A stretch of DNA of 64,000 bases from JBGVSA01 sp049840475 (GCA_049840475.1 JASGKX010000001.1:2480001-2544000), one strand, 5' to 3'; shown: positions 27,194 through 35,985, numbered from the stretch's first letter. Notes: generated by a model from the letters alone, not told the origin. Numbers and translations: made by a program.

Positions 27194-27667
27194 ATGTTTG
27201 AACCAGATTTCGTCCCCGTACGTACCCAGACAGGGCAGGTCTTGCTGGATGATCAGGACGCCAGGGTCGCGGGCCGGCGGCGCCAGGTCATGCGCTTGAT
27301 CGATGGCCGGCGGCGGCTGGCGCAGATCGCAATCATGATGCCGGGGCGCGATCTGGCAAATGAACTCAACGAACTGGTGAGCCTGGGCCTCGTGCACTCG
27401 CCAGCGGGGCCGCCGCAGGAACACGCCCGCGCAGAGGCCCTTCCGGCGCGGTGGGCTGATGCACTGGCGTTCATGAAGGCAACCGCGACGGCATCCATGG
27501 GTGTGATGGCGCGCGCGGTGATCGCATCGCTCGAACAGGTCCACGATGCGGGTTCTGCACGTAGCGCGATTGCCCGGTGGCACATGGCTTTGCGCGAGTC
27601 CCGCACGGGCCGGCAAGATGCCGACGCCCTTCTGCAGACCGTCACCAACATGCTTGGTATCCACTGA
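27194..27667 (+). CDS. hypothetical protein with a winged-helix-like N-terminal motif
   Basis: A 157-residue protein starting MFEPDFVPVRTQTGQVLLDD. The stretch RRQVMRLIDGRRRLAQIAIM and the following NELNELVSLGLVH match the pattern L-IDGRR-L-EL---L--LGLV seen in many small proteobacterial proteins of unknown role, sometimes fused to signalling domains. The C-terminal half is helical and Ala-rich. No signal peptide or membrane segment. The frame is open upstream to 27020, but that part is Arg-rich and unlikely to be coding. Function unknown. Confidence 0.6.
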   Translation: MFEPDFVPVRTQTGQVLLDDQDARVAGRRRQVMRLIDGRRRLAQIAIMMPGRDLANELNELVSLGLVHSPAGPPQEHARAEALPARWADALAFMKATATASMGVMARAVIASLEQVHDAGSARSAIARWHMALRESRTGRQDADALLQTVTNMLGIH

Positions 27668-27716
27668 CCGGATTGGGCGGGTTGCGGTCGGGCGTCGTGC
27701 CGAAAAACAAAAAAAA

Positions 27717-27744
27717 GGGCAGGGCGGTGTCAGCCGCCCTGCCC
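27717..27744 (-). terminator. Rho-independent terminator of the phosphatase operon
   Basis: GGGCAGGGCGG at 27717-27727 pairs with CCGCCCTGCCC at 27734-27744; on the minus strand an unbroken T-run follows. It lies 22 bp after the stop of the last gene of the minus-strand operon and may also stop plus-strand transcription from the unknown gene. Confidence 0.9.
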
Positions 27745-27765
27745 GGTAGAACGTCCGGATATCAA

Positions 27766-28494
27766 TCAGTCCAGCAGGTCTGAGTAATCGCCCTTGGCGT
27801 AGCCGTCCAGCGCGACCCACGGCATCTGGCGGGGGGCCGATACGCGCGTGACGGTCATGCGTTGGTGCGACAGGCCATGACCGTCGGACTGCTCGATGCG
27901 CCGCGCATATTGCCCGGCGATGTCCCAGTCGACCAGAGTCGTGCGCTCGCCCTGCTTGAGGCGATAGCGCTGCACGCCTTCGCGCGGCGCACCGAGGGTT
28001 TCCATGCGAGCCAGCGCGGCCGGGTCGATCAGCCAATAGGCGGACGCCCATGAGCCGCCGTAGCCGACGTTGCCGTAGTGAGCGAGGTTGACGTCGATCA
28101 CGCGTTTTTGCTCTTGCAGCGCGATCTGCACCTGTACCTTGCCCGTCGCAGCGTCGCGACGGATATGCAGCGGCGCACCCTGGGCATCGTCATGCGCATG
28201 TCCTGCGTGCGGGCCCGGTGCATCGTGGTGTCCGTGGGCCTCGGCCTCGCGCAGCGCCTTGGGCAGATCGCGCTCAACCCAGACGTGCCCGGCGCGGCGG
28301 TACATGATGTCGGCGTAGGCGCTGTCGCGTTGCACGCCATCATGGCCGATGACGCGGCTCTCGTAGGCAATGCGTACGCTCAGATCCGGCGGTGTGTCGG
28401 TGACCACCGGGGCGGCGGCGCGCGCCGCCCCCATCACCACCAGACCCGCCAGCGCAATGCCCAGTGGGCGGACGAAGAAGAGGGCGTTACGCAT
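27766..28494 (-). CDS. exported protein of unknown function, coupled to alkaline phosphatase
   Basis: A 242-residue protein with an N-terminal signal peptide (MRNALFFVRPLGIALAGLVV, then an Ala-rich cleavage region), so probably periplasmic. A His-rich stretch (EAHGHHDAPGPHAGHAHDD) near residue 90 could bind metal such as zinc. Its ATG overlaps the phosphatase stop by one base (TAATG), so it is translationally coupled to that gene. I do not recognise a family. Since alkaline phosphatases need zinc and magnesium, a metal-supply or maturation role is possible but is only inference. Confidence 0.75.
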   Translation of the reverse strand: MRNALFFVRPLGIALAGLVVMGAARAAAPVVTDTPPDLSVRIAYESRVIGHDGVQRDSAYADIMYRRAGHVWVERDLPKALREAEAHGHHDAPGPHAGHAHDDAQGAPLHIRRDAATGKVQVQIALQEQKRVIDVNLAHYGNVGYGGSWASAYWLIDPAALARMETLGAPREGVQRYRLKQGERTTLVDWDIAGQYARRIEQSDGHGLSHQRMTVTRVSAPRQMPWVALDGYAKGDYSDLLD

Positions 28495-30011
28495 TACAGG
28501 CCTGCCGCTTCCTTGACCTTGAAGAACACCTTGGTGTTGTCCATGGTGCCCTTGAAGATCTTGGCGCCCGCGCCACCGGCGAACAGCATGACGTCGCCGC
28601 CGCCGTGCGTTTCGGAACCGGGCGTGCCCAGGTTGATGCCCACTTCCTGCAGGAAGTTGTCGTCGGTGGTGTCGACCGCCGTCAGGTCTTCGCGCGCGGC
28701 ACCACGAGCCGGTGCGATCCACGGCTTGTTGCTGTCTTCCGAATTGACCTGGCTGGCGGCCGTGCTGTTGGGGCGTCCGCCGTTGCCAAACACCAGCGTG
28801 GTGTAGGGCTTGCCGTCCGAGGCCAGCGCGAGATTGCCGGTCTGGTAATCGACGACCTTGCCCAGGATCGGGCTGCCGATCTTGCCGTAGCCGTTGAAGG
28901 CGATGGCGTGATCATGGTCGGCGGTGACGACGATCAGCGTGTTCTTCAGACCCGGATCGACTTTTTCCATGTATGCCAGCGCGGTATCGATGGCCTTGTC
29001 CATGGCCAGGGTATCTTCCAGCGCGCGCTTGGCATTGCTGCCGTGCAGAGCGTGGTCGATGCGACCGCCTTCGACCATCAGGAAGAAGCCGTTGGTGTTG
29101 CGGCTCAGCACGCCGAGGGCCTTTTCCGTCATTTCGGACAGGCTCGGCTGGTCGAGCTTCTGGTTCACGCGATCCAGTTCGTAAGCCATTTCGCTGGGCG
29201 AGAAGAGGCCCAGCAGCTTGGTCGTCTTGCTGGCATCAATAGCCTTCAACTGCGTGCCGCTCGACACGTAGCTGTAGCCCTTGGCTTGCATGGCTGTCAC
29301 CAGATTCACTTCATCGGTGCGCTTGCTGCCGCTGGAGGACTTCGGCAGGTAGTTGCGCGTGCCGCCGCCCATCAGAACGTCGATACCGTCGCCGAGCGCA
29401 GCGTTGTAGTTGGCGTGCCCCGGCACCGATTGTTCGGCGATGGTGTTGTAGGCATTGCGGTTGCAGATGTGCGCGTAGGTCGCCGCTGGCGTGGCGTGGC
29501 CGACGCGGGTGGTCGACACGGCGCCGACTGCACGACCCTTGGCCTTGGACAGTTCGAGCAGCGTGGAGACGGCCTTGCCGTTGCCCGTCTTGCAGGTGGT
29601 GTCCTCGCCGCTGATGTACTGCGAACCATCCGACGCGTAAGCAAGGGTTTCGGTTGACATCGAGATCACCTCGTTGTTCGACTTCACGCCCGTCATGTAG
29701 GCCGACATCGACGGTGCGCTGTCAGTCGTCTGGCCGTCGTTGGAATAGGTCTTGACGCGGGCAGCATATTTCAGCGACTGCATCGTCAGCGTGGCGCGCT
29801 CGGCGCTGGTCAGCGAGCCGGGTTGCGCGGCCAGTTGCTTTTCGCCCTTGTAGATGCGAGCGGCGGTCACCGTCACCGGGCCCATGCCGTCGCCGAGGAA
29901 GAAGATCACGTTCTTGGCTTCGGCGGCTGCCTGAGCGGCGCCCGTCCAGCCACCCAGCGCGCAGGAGAGCGCCAGGGTCATCGAAGTGATGCGCAGGGAT
30001 TTGGTCATCAT
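28494..30011 (-). CDS. alkaline phosphatase, signal-peptide form
   Basis: About 505 residues; a periplasmic metal-dependent phosphomonoesterase. After the signal peptide (MTLALSCALGGWTGAAQAAA) come FFLGDGMGPVTVTAARIY (metal-binding Asp), TDSAPSMSAYMTGVKSNNEV (nucleophilic serine in DSAPS), MVEGGRIDHALHGSNAKRAL, VTADHDHA and SETHGGGDVMLFA, the set of metal ligands of the PhoA fold. Start ATG at 30011 lies 8 bases after AGGA; 30020 and 30008 are alternatives. It follows the lipoprotein phosphatase by 46 bp and overlaps the downstream unknown gene. Confidence 0.95.
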   Translation of the reverse strand: MMTKSLRITSMTLALSCALGGWTGAAQAAAEAKNVIFFLGDGMGPVTVTAARIYKGEKQLAAQPGSLTSAERATLTMQSLKYAARVKTYSNDGQTTDSAPSMSAYMTGVKSNNEVISMSTETLAYASDGSQYISGEDTTCKTGNGKAVSTLLELSKAKGRAVGAVSTTRVGHATPAATYAHICNRNAYNTIAEQSVPGHANYNAALGDGIDVLMGGGTRNYLPKSSSGSKRTDEVNLVTAMQAKGYSYVSSGTQLKAIDASKTTKLLGLFSPSEMAYELDRVNQKLDQPSLSEMTEKALGVLSRNTNGFFLMVEGGRIDHALHGSNAKRALEDTLAMDKAIDTALAYMEKVDPGLKNTLIVVTADHDHAIAFNGYGKIGSPILGKVVDYQTGNLALASDGKPYTTLVFGNGGRPNSTAASQVNSEDSNKPWIAPARGAAREDLTAVDTTDDNFLQEVGINLGTPGSETHGGGDVMLFAGGAGAKIFKGTMDNTKVFFKVKEAAGL

Positions 30012-30057
30012 GAGAAGCATCCTGTTGTCGGTTCGTTTGCGTCAGTAGGGCCGGGCA

Positions 30058-31542
30058 TCACAGGCCAATGGCCTTCTTCATCAGGCCGTAGACGTCGGTG
30101 TTGGTGATGACACCGCTGAAGTTGTCTGCGCCCAGGCCTTGCGCGCCAAGGAAGACATCCGCGCCACCGTGGGTTTCGCTCGCCAGCGGCACGACCGACT
30201 CCTGCAGGAATTCGACGTTCTCCAGTTCGGCACTGGTGATCGGCCCGCGCGTGGCGAGGCGACGCGGGCCATTGCCGAAGCCCAGGATCGTGTAGGGGTT
30301 GCCGTTGACGTCGGTCGAGGGTTGGCCGTTCACGTAGTTCTTCACCAGGCCGAGCACGCCGGGCTTGCCGGCTTCGGTCTTGCCGGTGCGCTGCGCGTAG
30401 CCGTTCATCTGCAGCGTGTGGTCATGGTCGGCGGTGACGACGATCAGCGTGTTCTTGAGCCCCGGATCGATAGCCGCCATCTTGGTGAGCGCAGCCTTGA
30501 TCGCGTCGTCGAAGGCCACGGTGTCTTGCAGCGCGCGGCGCGCATTGGTGGCGTGCAGGGCGTGGTCGATACGCCCGCCTTCGACCATCAGGAAGAAGCC
30601 CTTCTTGCGGGCAGCCAGCGCGTCGATGGCCTTGTTGGTCATCTCTGCCAGGCTCGGTTCCTTGCTGGTATCGCGGTCCAGCTCGTAGGCCATGTGGCTC
30701 TTGGTGAACAGGCCGGCGATCTTCGTGCTGCCATCGACAGGCAGCGCATTGAACTCGGACTTGTTGGATGCGTAGCCGTACTTGGCCGCCTTCAGCTCGT
30801 TGATGAGGTTGCGCTTGTCGTTGCGCGTGCCGCCATCTTCCTTGGGCACGAAGTAGCTGCTGCCGCCACCCAGGATGACATCCACGCCATCACCCAGCTT
30901 GGCGTTGTAGCCTGCGCCGCCCGGCACGATTGCGGCGGCGATGGTGTTTTCAGCGTCGCGGTGGCAGACGTGCGAATAGGTCGCGGCCGGCGTGGCGTGC
31001 GTGATGCGCGCCGTGCTGACCACGCCGGTGCCGTAGCCCGCAGCCTTCATCTGTTCCAGGATCGTTTCGACCGCCGCGCCGTTGGTGCTCGGGCAGGTGC
31101 TGTCGTAGTTCGTGTGGTACGGCTTGCCGGAGGCGTCGGTCGCCTTGGTCTCCGGCGTCATGGAGATGACTTCGTTATTCATCTTCACGCCGGTCATGTA
31201 GGCCGCCATCGAGGGCGCGCTGTCGGTCACCTGTCCGTCATTGGAGTAGGTATGGACGAACGCGGTCTCGGGCAGCGTGTCCATGGTCAGCTCACCATCC
31301 TCGCCCACGGCATAGATGCGCGTGGCCGTCATGGTGGTGATGCCCATGCCGTCGCCGAGGAAGAAGATCACGTTCTTGTTGGCGGCGGTGCTCGACGATG
31401 CAGACGACGTCGTTGAGCTGGACGACGATGCGGACGAAGAAGACGTTCCGGTGTCGCCGTCGTTGTTGTGATTGTCGCTGCCGCATGCTGAGAGCATGGC
31501 CAGCGCGGCGACCACTGCGAGACTGGTTGCTTTGAGTTTCAT
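30058..31542 (-). CDS. alkaline phosphatase, lipoprotein form with serine-rich linker
   Basis: A 494-residue paralogue of the following phosphatase. The N-terminus is a lipoprotein signal with lipobox LSAC near residue 20, then an acidic stretch (GSDNHNNDGDTG) and a Ser-rich linker of about 25 residues before the catalytic domain. All catalytic motifs are present: FFLGDGMGITTMTATRIY, VTDSAPSMAAYMTGVKMNNE, MVEGGRIDHALHATNARRAL, VTADHDH and SETHGGADVFLGA. It should be tethered to the outer membrane. Start at 31542 (MKLKATSLAV). The linker resembles those of the neighbouring pectin-island lipoproteins. Confidence 0.94.
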   Translation of the reverse strand: MKLKATSLAVVAALAMLSACGSDNHNNDGDTGTSSSSASSSSSTTSSASSSTAANKNVIFFLGDGMGITTMTATRIYAVGEDGELTMDTLPETAFVHTYSNDGQVTDSAPSMAAYMTGVKMNNEVISMTPETKATDASGKPYHTNYDSTCPSTNGAAVETILEQMKAAGYGTGVVSTARITHATPAATYSHVCHRDAENTIAAAIVPGGAGYNAKLGDGVDVILGGGSSYFVPKEDGGTRNDKRNLINELKAAKYGYASNKSEFNALPVDGSTKIAGLFTKSHMAYELDRDTSKEPSLAEMTNKAIDALAARKKGFFLMVEGGRIDHALHATNARRALQDTVAFDDAIKAALTKMAAIDPGLKNTLIVVTADHDHTLQMNGYAQRTGKTEAGKPGVLGLVKNYVNGQPSTDVNGNPYTILGFGNGPRRLATRGPITSAELENVEFLQESVVPLASETHGGADVFLGAQGLGADNFSGVITNTDVYGLMKKAIGL

Positions 31543-31892
31543 CGAATTCCCTCGGGGTAGAGGCGGGCGCCCCCCGGCGCGCGCAGATTGAGAAGAGAAC
31601 GGCGCGACTTTAAGCGTCTGAGGTGACGTATTGGTTACAAACAAATGGCGGGGAATGCACGAAGGTGTGCAATTGACTCAGGGCAATGCCTCCGAGGGCT
31701 GCGATGTCGGCGTAATTTCCGCGGCCGGCGCGCGCCCAGACAGTTGTCATGAGCGGCATGGCAAAGATGTGCGCAAGGTGGCGGAGGTGGCTTGTTGCCC
31801 GAACAGGGCCACGTGGGACTGAGCCGGTCGGAGCGGTCGCCAACCTGGCGGTTTATTCGCGGAGCGCCGGCATTGATACCGGGCCAAAAAAT

Positions 31893-31927
31893 AAGGGCGC
31901 CGGCAGCTTGCCGCTGCCGACGCCCTT
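31893..31927 (-). terminator. Rho-independent terminator of the PL9-type pectate lyase
   Basis: AAGGGCGCCGGCAGC (31893-31907) pairs, with one mismatch, with the sequence at 31913-31927; on the minus strand TATTTTTTGG follows. It lies 25 bp after the stop of the pectate lyase gene. Confidence 0.85.
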
Positions 31928-31951
31928 GGTCGTTATTTCAAAAACGCTTGC

Positions 31952-34324
31952 TTACTTGCCCGCCATGATCGCTTGCACGTCCAGGCTGCCGTCGGCCTTG
32001 CGGCTTGCATGCGTCGGCGTTTTGATGCTCAGCGACGCGCTGCGCAGCAGGCTCGACGTCGTCGGCTGGCCGTTCTTGATGAACGAGTTGCTGCCATCGA
32101 CCACGCCGACGACGGCATCGTCGTACTTGCCGGTGTAGTCGGTGCGCAACGAACGATTGCCAGTGAAGTGGCCCTGGGTCTCCGGCCCGCCGTAGGGGCT
32201 GGGGCGGAAGATGTAGTTGAAGCGGACGTTGTCATACGACAGGTTGTTGGACACCACCAGCGCGCCGGGGTTGAAGTTGTCCGTGAAGCCATCCAGGTTG
32301 TTCTGGAAAGCAAAGCTGCCGCGAATGGCATGCGTCACGGGCTGGCCTTCACCACCGAGCTTGAAGCCGTTGTTGCCGTTGCCGTAGGCGATGCTGTCCT
32401 CGATCGTGACAACGCCGTTGGCACCGTCTTCGATCTTGTTGAACAGGTCCCAGCCATCGTCGGCGTTGCCATACGACAGACAGCCCCGGAACACGTTGCC
32501 GTCGCCCACGCCGAGCTTGGCCGCGAAGCCGTCGGCATTGATGGCGGATGCATCCTTGTTGGCGTACGAGGTGCTGTTCAGGATCAGGTTGTTGGCCGGC
32601 CACAGTGCCTTGCCGACGCCGGATGCCGAGATCTGGAAGCCGGTATCGACGTGGTGGTGCGTGACGACGCGTTCGACGACGTTGTTGCTGCCCGACATGC
32701 GGAACTGTGCGCCAGCGACTTCAATGCCCTTGATGTGCCAGTAGCTGGCATTCATGGTGAAGGCGCCTGTGAAGATCACGCTGCCTTCCGAATCGGCCAC
32801 GAGCACTTTGCGTGCATCCTTGGTGCCGCTGAGTTCAACGCCCATGGTCGTGGCGCCGTAGCTGCCCGACAGCAGGTGCACCGTGCCGCCGGGTGCGACG
32901 ACCTGCATCGCAGTGGCGAGGTTCAGCGGCGAGGACTGCGCGCCGGTATTGCTCGACGTTCCGGTGGGCGACACGTACAGATTGGTCGCATCGGCCACGC
33001 TTGCCTTCGTCACAGTCGTCGTCAGGGTCTTGTCGCCCACGCCGTTCGCGCCGGTGAAGGCGAGTTCGAACGTGCTCGACGCCGCACTGATGGTCGTCGG
33101 AATCGCCAGGATTTCGCCGGCCTTGAGTGCTGCCGTCGCGATGGCGGTGCCGTCCTGCTTAACGGTTACCGAACCGTCATAGTTGCCACGCGCTTGCAGC
33201 GTGTAGCTGTTGGCCACCGTCTTGGCGGGCGAGGCGAATTCAAAGCGGACTGTCTCTGCCGCCGCCACGTACTTCGGCGCATTTACGGTCTGCGCATCGG
33301 CCAGCGTCAGCTTGATGTTCTTGACGGTGATGCGCGCGTTGCGCGAAGCATAGAAGCCGACGTACATGTTGGCGTCGTCGATCGTCTGGACGATGTTTGC
33401 GTTGGCGTTGGCGACCGTCATGCTCTGGTCGTTGCTGCCGTCAGCACCTGCGTAACCGACCGCGAAGCCGTCGTTGGTGCGTTGCAGCCGCATCTTGAAG
33501 GTCGTGGGCGCTTGCAATCCGGCGGAGGCCGGCACGAAGTTGGCCTTCGGGATGATTGCGCCGGTGTTCCCCCAGCGGTAGTTCACGCCGTCGCGGTAGA
33601 TCGTCTGCAGCAGTACCTTGCCCAGGTTGTTCTTGCCGTTCTGCATGATGGCGTTGGCAACGATGTTGGACGCGGCGGGGAATTCTTCGTAGCCGACCAC
33701 CAGCGGGTCTTGCCGCGGTGTGCCGATGACGTCGCGCACCATCAGGCCGGCGCTCTCCTGGCCGTTGGTGGACGCGAGCACGCCGTCGACCAGGATTTCA
33801 GGACCGAATTGCTCGACGGTCACGTCGCCTTCAAGGATGAAATTCTTGTTTGTCGGCAAGCGCGTGTAATAGAACGTCAGGCCGTCGTGCGTATTGGCGA
33901 TCTTGCCGCCACGGCTTTCGATGGTCACGGTGTCGGCGATGGAGCCGGCGTCGGTCAGACCCATGGGCGTCGCGCTGCCATTGCGCCACACGTAGTTCAC
34001 GCCGACCTTCTCCGGCAGGATCGTCGAGGAGAAGTTCACATCCACCGACTGGCCAAAAGCGATCGCACACCAGGTCTTGCCGTCGATGGCGCCAGCCTGC
34101 TCGCACGGGCTGGTCGCGGCCACGCTGGACGAAGAACTGGACGTGCTGGAAGAGGTTGATGAGCTGGATGCGCTTGACGTACTCGATGAACTGGACGTGC
34201 TGGAGACGGACGACGAACTGCTGGACGCGCCGGACGACGAATCGTCTCCGTCGTCGTTGCCGCAGGCGGGCAATACGCAAACCAGTGTGCCGGCAAGCAA
34301 CACCGGGGTGAATCGTTTCAACAT
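31952..34324 (-). CDS. pectate lyase, polysaccharide lyase family 9 type, poly-serine lipoprotein
   Basis: A 790-residue enzyme. It starts with a lipoprotein signal (lipobox VLPAC) and an acidic GNDDGDD, then a Ser/Thr linker of about 45 residues. A lectin-like or carbohydrate-binding region fills the middle (about 75-440). The C-terminal third is a right-handed parallel beta-helix with the PL9 signature INADGFAAKLGVGDGNVF and YGNADDGWDLFNKIEDG (calcium-binding aspartates and catalytic lysine). It cleaves polygalacturonate by beta-elimination, probably at the cell surface. Start at 34324; the upstream extension is rejected because the lipobox would be displaced. Confidence 0.9.
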   Translation of the reverse strand: MLKRFTPVLLAGTLVCVLPACGNDDGDDSSSGASSSSSSVSSTSSSSSTSSASSSSTSSSTSSSSSSVAATSPCEQAGAIDGKTWCAIAFGQSVDVNFSSTILPEKVGVNYVWRNGSATPMGLTDAGSIADTVTIESRGGKIANTHDGLTFYYTRLPTNKNFILEGDVTVEQFGPEILVDGVLASTNGQESAGLMVRDVIGTPRQDPLVVGYEEFPAASNIVANAIMQNGKNNLGKVLLQTIYRDGVNYRWGNTGAIIPKANFVPASAGLQAPTTFKMRLQRTNDGFAVGYAGADGSNDQSMTVANANANIVQTIDDANMYVGFYASRNARITVKNIKLTLADAQTVNAPKYVAAAETVRFEFASPAKTVANSYTLQARGNYDGSVTVKQDGTAIATAALKAGEILAIPTTISAASSTFELAFTGANGVGDKTLTTTVTKASVADATNLYVSPTGTSSNTGAQSSPLNLATAMQVVAPGGTVHLLSGSYGATTMGVELSGTKDARKVLVADSEGSVIFTGAFTMNASYWHIKGIEVAGAQFRMSGSNNVVERVVTHHHVDTGFQISASGVGKALWPANNLILNSTSYANKDASAINADGFAAKLGVGDGNVFRGCLSYGNADDGWDLFNKIEDGANGVVTIEDSIAYGNGNNGFKLGGEGQPVTHAIRGSFAFQNNLDGFTDNFNPGALVVSNNLSYDNVRFNYIFRPSPYGGPETQGHFTGNRSLRTDYTGKYDDAVVGVVDGSNSFIKNGQPTTSSLLRSASLSIKTPTHASRKADGSLDVQAIMAGK

Positions 34325-34430
34325 TGACAACTCCTCCTTGGAAATACCCCTTTGCCGCATGTGCGCCAACCTCCGGCGCATGGATATAAGAATTTGGGCA
34401 AATGGATCGGAGTGATCCTAGCACGGGAAT

Positions 34431-34444
34431 TGTTACCGCTATCA
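34431..34444 (-). promoter_or_regulatory. LacI/GntR-like operator upstream of the PL9 pectate lyase
   Basis: TGTTACCGCTATCA matches the inverted-repeat consensus TGTTACCGGTAACA in 11 of 14 positions and lies 107 bp upstream of the lyase start. The left flank GAAT is shared with the site at 37617-37630 read on the other strand (GAATTGTTACCGGTT). The 34325-34707 intergenic region also serves the divergent lipoprotein gene. Confidence 0.5.
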
Positions 34445-34517
34445 ATTGGTGTATGAGCTATCGCAACCAGCATGCGGATGGCGCGCAGTGATTGCGCCAA
34501 GTTATTTGACGTAAGCG

Positions 34518-34531
34518 TGTAACCGGTAACA
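34518..34531. promoter_or_regulatory. LacI/GntR-like operator between divergent pectin-island genes
   Basis: TGTAACCGGTAACA, a 14-bp inverted repeat with one mismatch. It matches the operator TGTTACCGGTAACA known for GntR-type LacI-family repressors of sugar-acid genes. It sits in the 383-bp region between the pectate lyase and the poly-serine lipoprotein. Confidence 0.6.
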
Positions 34532-34566
34532 GGCGATATGGCCTCATGTCGACGCAAACACCTAAG

Positions 34567-34578
34567 GTAAGCGTTTAC
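34567..34578. promoter_or_regulatory. second LacI-type palindrome in the divergent promoter region
   Basis: GTAAGCGTTTAC is a 12-bp inverted repeat with one mismatch, of the AAnCGnTT type bound by LacI-family regulators. A related half-site GTAAGCG occurs at 34511-34517. It lies 130 bp upstream of the lipoprotein start. Confidence 0.4.
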
Positions 34579-34707
34579 TTTTCCGTGGCCGATATGCAAT
34601 GATCCTTCGCACAGCAAAAGTCCAAATTTGCTGACAACAACAAGATCCAGCGCATTCAGGTTCATGACCCGTGGCGCCAGGCATCCACTCGATACGGAGG
34701 AGTCAAT

Positions 34708-35589
34708 ATGTGGTTTTCGAATAGCCGCGCGGAGTCCGCTCGCGCGCGTCAGTCTGGTCTGGTGCTGGCTTTGCTGGCGGCTGCGGTGTTGAGCGCCTGT
34801 GGCAGTGATGACGATTCGCCGGCCAGCTCCGGCACGTCGTCGTCAACGTCCTCGTCCGTCAGTTCGAGTTCCAGTTCCAGGTCTAGCTCTTCATCGAGCG
34901 TTTCCAGCAGCACGTCGTCGAGTGCGTCGAGCAGCGTCAGCTCCAGTGCCTCCAGCAGCGCGGACGTCAGCAGCTCGAGTTCGTCGTCCTCCGCTGCGTC
35001 ATTCGCGAGCGCCGATCTGGATAGCAACGGCTGGTTCTGGTTCAACTCCGATACGTCGGCACTCAAGTACCTCATCGGTGCCACGCTGTCGTCCGGCACC
35101 AAGTACAACCTGGACGCGGCGCAAGCGGCCACGGGGTCGCAGTTCATCATGGTGTCGAATGGTTCGGGCGGGGTGGGGACGGGCTACGGCACCTACGATT
35201 CGACCGGCCAGGCCACGAGCAGCGGCGTGGTCTATTCAACGCACACGGGCTCGATCTCGTTGGTCAAGGCGACCAACCTTGGTTCCCTGGATGGCGGCGC
35301 AGCAATCTTCAAGCTGCCCAGCGTGAGCGGCTTCCAGTTTGTCGTCGCGGGCACGGGTTCGATGTGCTACTCGGTTGACGTGTTGACCGACAACGGCACC
35401 ACCTGGACCAACAAGTACGGGGTGACGGCGACGGGCACCTGCGGCACGGGCAACGCGGTGCATGCAAAGGGCGACTGGACGGATGACGTTTCCAGCAGCG
35501 TCGGCACGATCAGCTCTTCGGTGTGGGTCCGCATTTTGAACAAGGCCAGCGGTTCGCTTCAGGTGCACGGCGTGAAGATCACTCCGTAA
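34708..35589 (+). CDS. poly-serine lipoprotein of unknown function
   Basis: A 293-residue protein. The lipoprotein signal ends in lipobox LSAC (cysteine near residue 31), followed by GSDDDSPASSG and a linker of about 60 almost pure serines. The C-terminal 190 residues (from about SNGWFWFNSD) are Gly/Ser/Thr-rich, predicted all-beta and carry a Cys pair near CYSVDVL and TGTCGTGNAV; the fold suggests a carbohydrate-binding or jelly-roll module. I do not recognise a family. It is divergent from the PL9 pectate lyase and shares its operator region, so a role in binding pectin or its products is inferred. Confidence 0.75.
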   Translation: MWFSNSRAESARARQSGLVLALLAAAVLSACGSDDDSPASSGTSSSTSSSVSSSSSSRSSSSSSVSSSTSSSASSSVSSSASSSADVSSSSSSSSAASFASADLDSNGWFWFNSDTSALKYLIGATLSSGTKYNLDAAQAATGSQFIMVSNGSGGVGTGYGTYDSTGQATSSGVVYSTHTGSISLVKATNLGSLDGGAAIFKLPSVSGFQFVVAGTGSMCYSVDVLTDNGTTWTNKYGVTATGTCGTGNAVHAKGDWTDDVSSSVGTISSSVWVRILNKASGSLQVHGVKITP

Positions 35590-35638
35590 CCTGAATACGG
35601 GTGGCCCGCGCCCAGTAGGCGAACCACCGTCATACAGT

Positions 35639-35669
35639 AAAAAAGCCCTGGTTCATCCGGGGCTTTTTT
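35639..35669 (+). terminator. Rho-independent terminator of the poly-serine lipoprotein gene
   Basis: AAAAAAGCCC at 35639-35648 pairs with GGGCTTTTTT at 35660-35669, 49 bp after the stop codon. Confidence 0.87.
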
Positions 35670-35698
35670 GTTCACACCGTCGAGCGCCGCTCATTCAG

Positions 35699-35911
35699 GA
35701 GGCCCTTGGCTCCCCAAATGGCGAATATGCGGTCTTCATCGGAGTGGCCCAAGAGTTCAGCATCAAGGAACTGGCCCGGCAGTTCGGTTTGAGCGTCGCG
35801 ACGATTGCGGCATACAAGAGTCGGATGATGCGCAAGCTGCATCTTGCGAATTCGCTCGACCTGATTGCGCTGGCGGTGTCGCTGGGTATCGTGAAAGAAA
35901 CCGTCGTGTAG
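35699..35911 (+). pseudogene. remnant of a LuxR/GerE-type helix-turn-helix domain
   Basis: In one plus-strand frame the sequence reads EYAVFIGVAQEFSIKELARQ and then FGLSVATIAAYKSRMMRKLH, ending KETVV and a stop at 35909-35911. This is a complete GerE DNA-binding domain of the NarL/FixJ response-regulator kind (KELARQFGLSVATIAAYKSR is the recognition region). No receiver domain, start codon or ribosome site precedes it; the frame runs out in the terminator region. It is most likely the surviving tail of a deleted response regulator, placed between two genes of the pectin island. Confidence 0.65.
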
Positions 35912-35985
35912 GCCGTGGAGTTGGCCGTCTATGCGATGAAGCGGTCCGATCGCAGTTCCTTTTTCACCAAGGGCTGCGGGCGAAA

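Noticed and set aside
31543..31660. Possible Pho box upstream of the phosphatase operon
   Set aside because: No pair of CTGTCAT-like repeats at the right spacing was found.
31973..34159. A 728-codon plus-strand frame over the pectate lyase
   Set aside because: Antisense shadow of the PL9-type lyase; composition is Val/Arg/Ala-rich without motifs.
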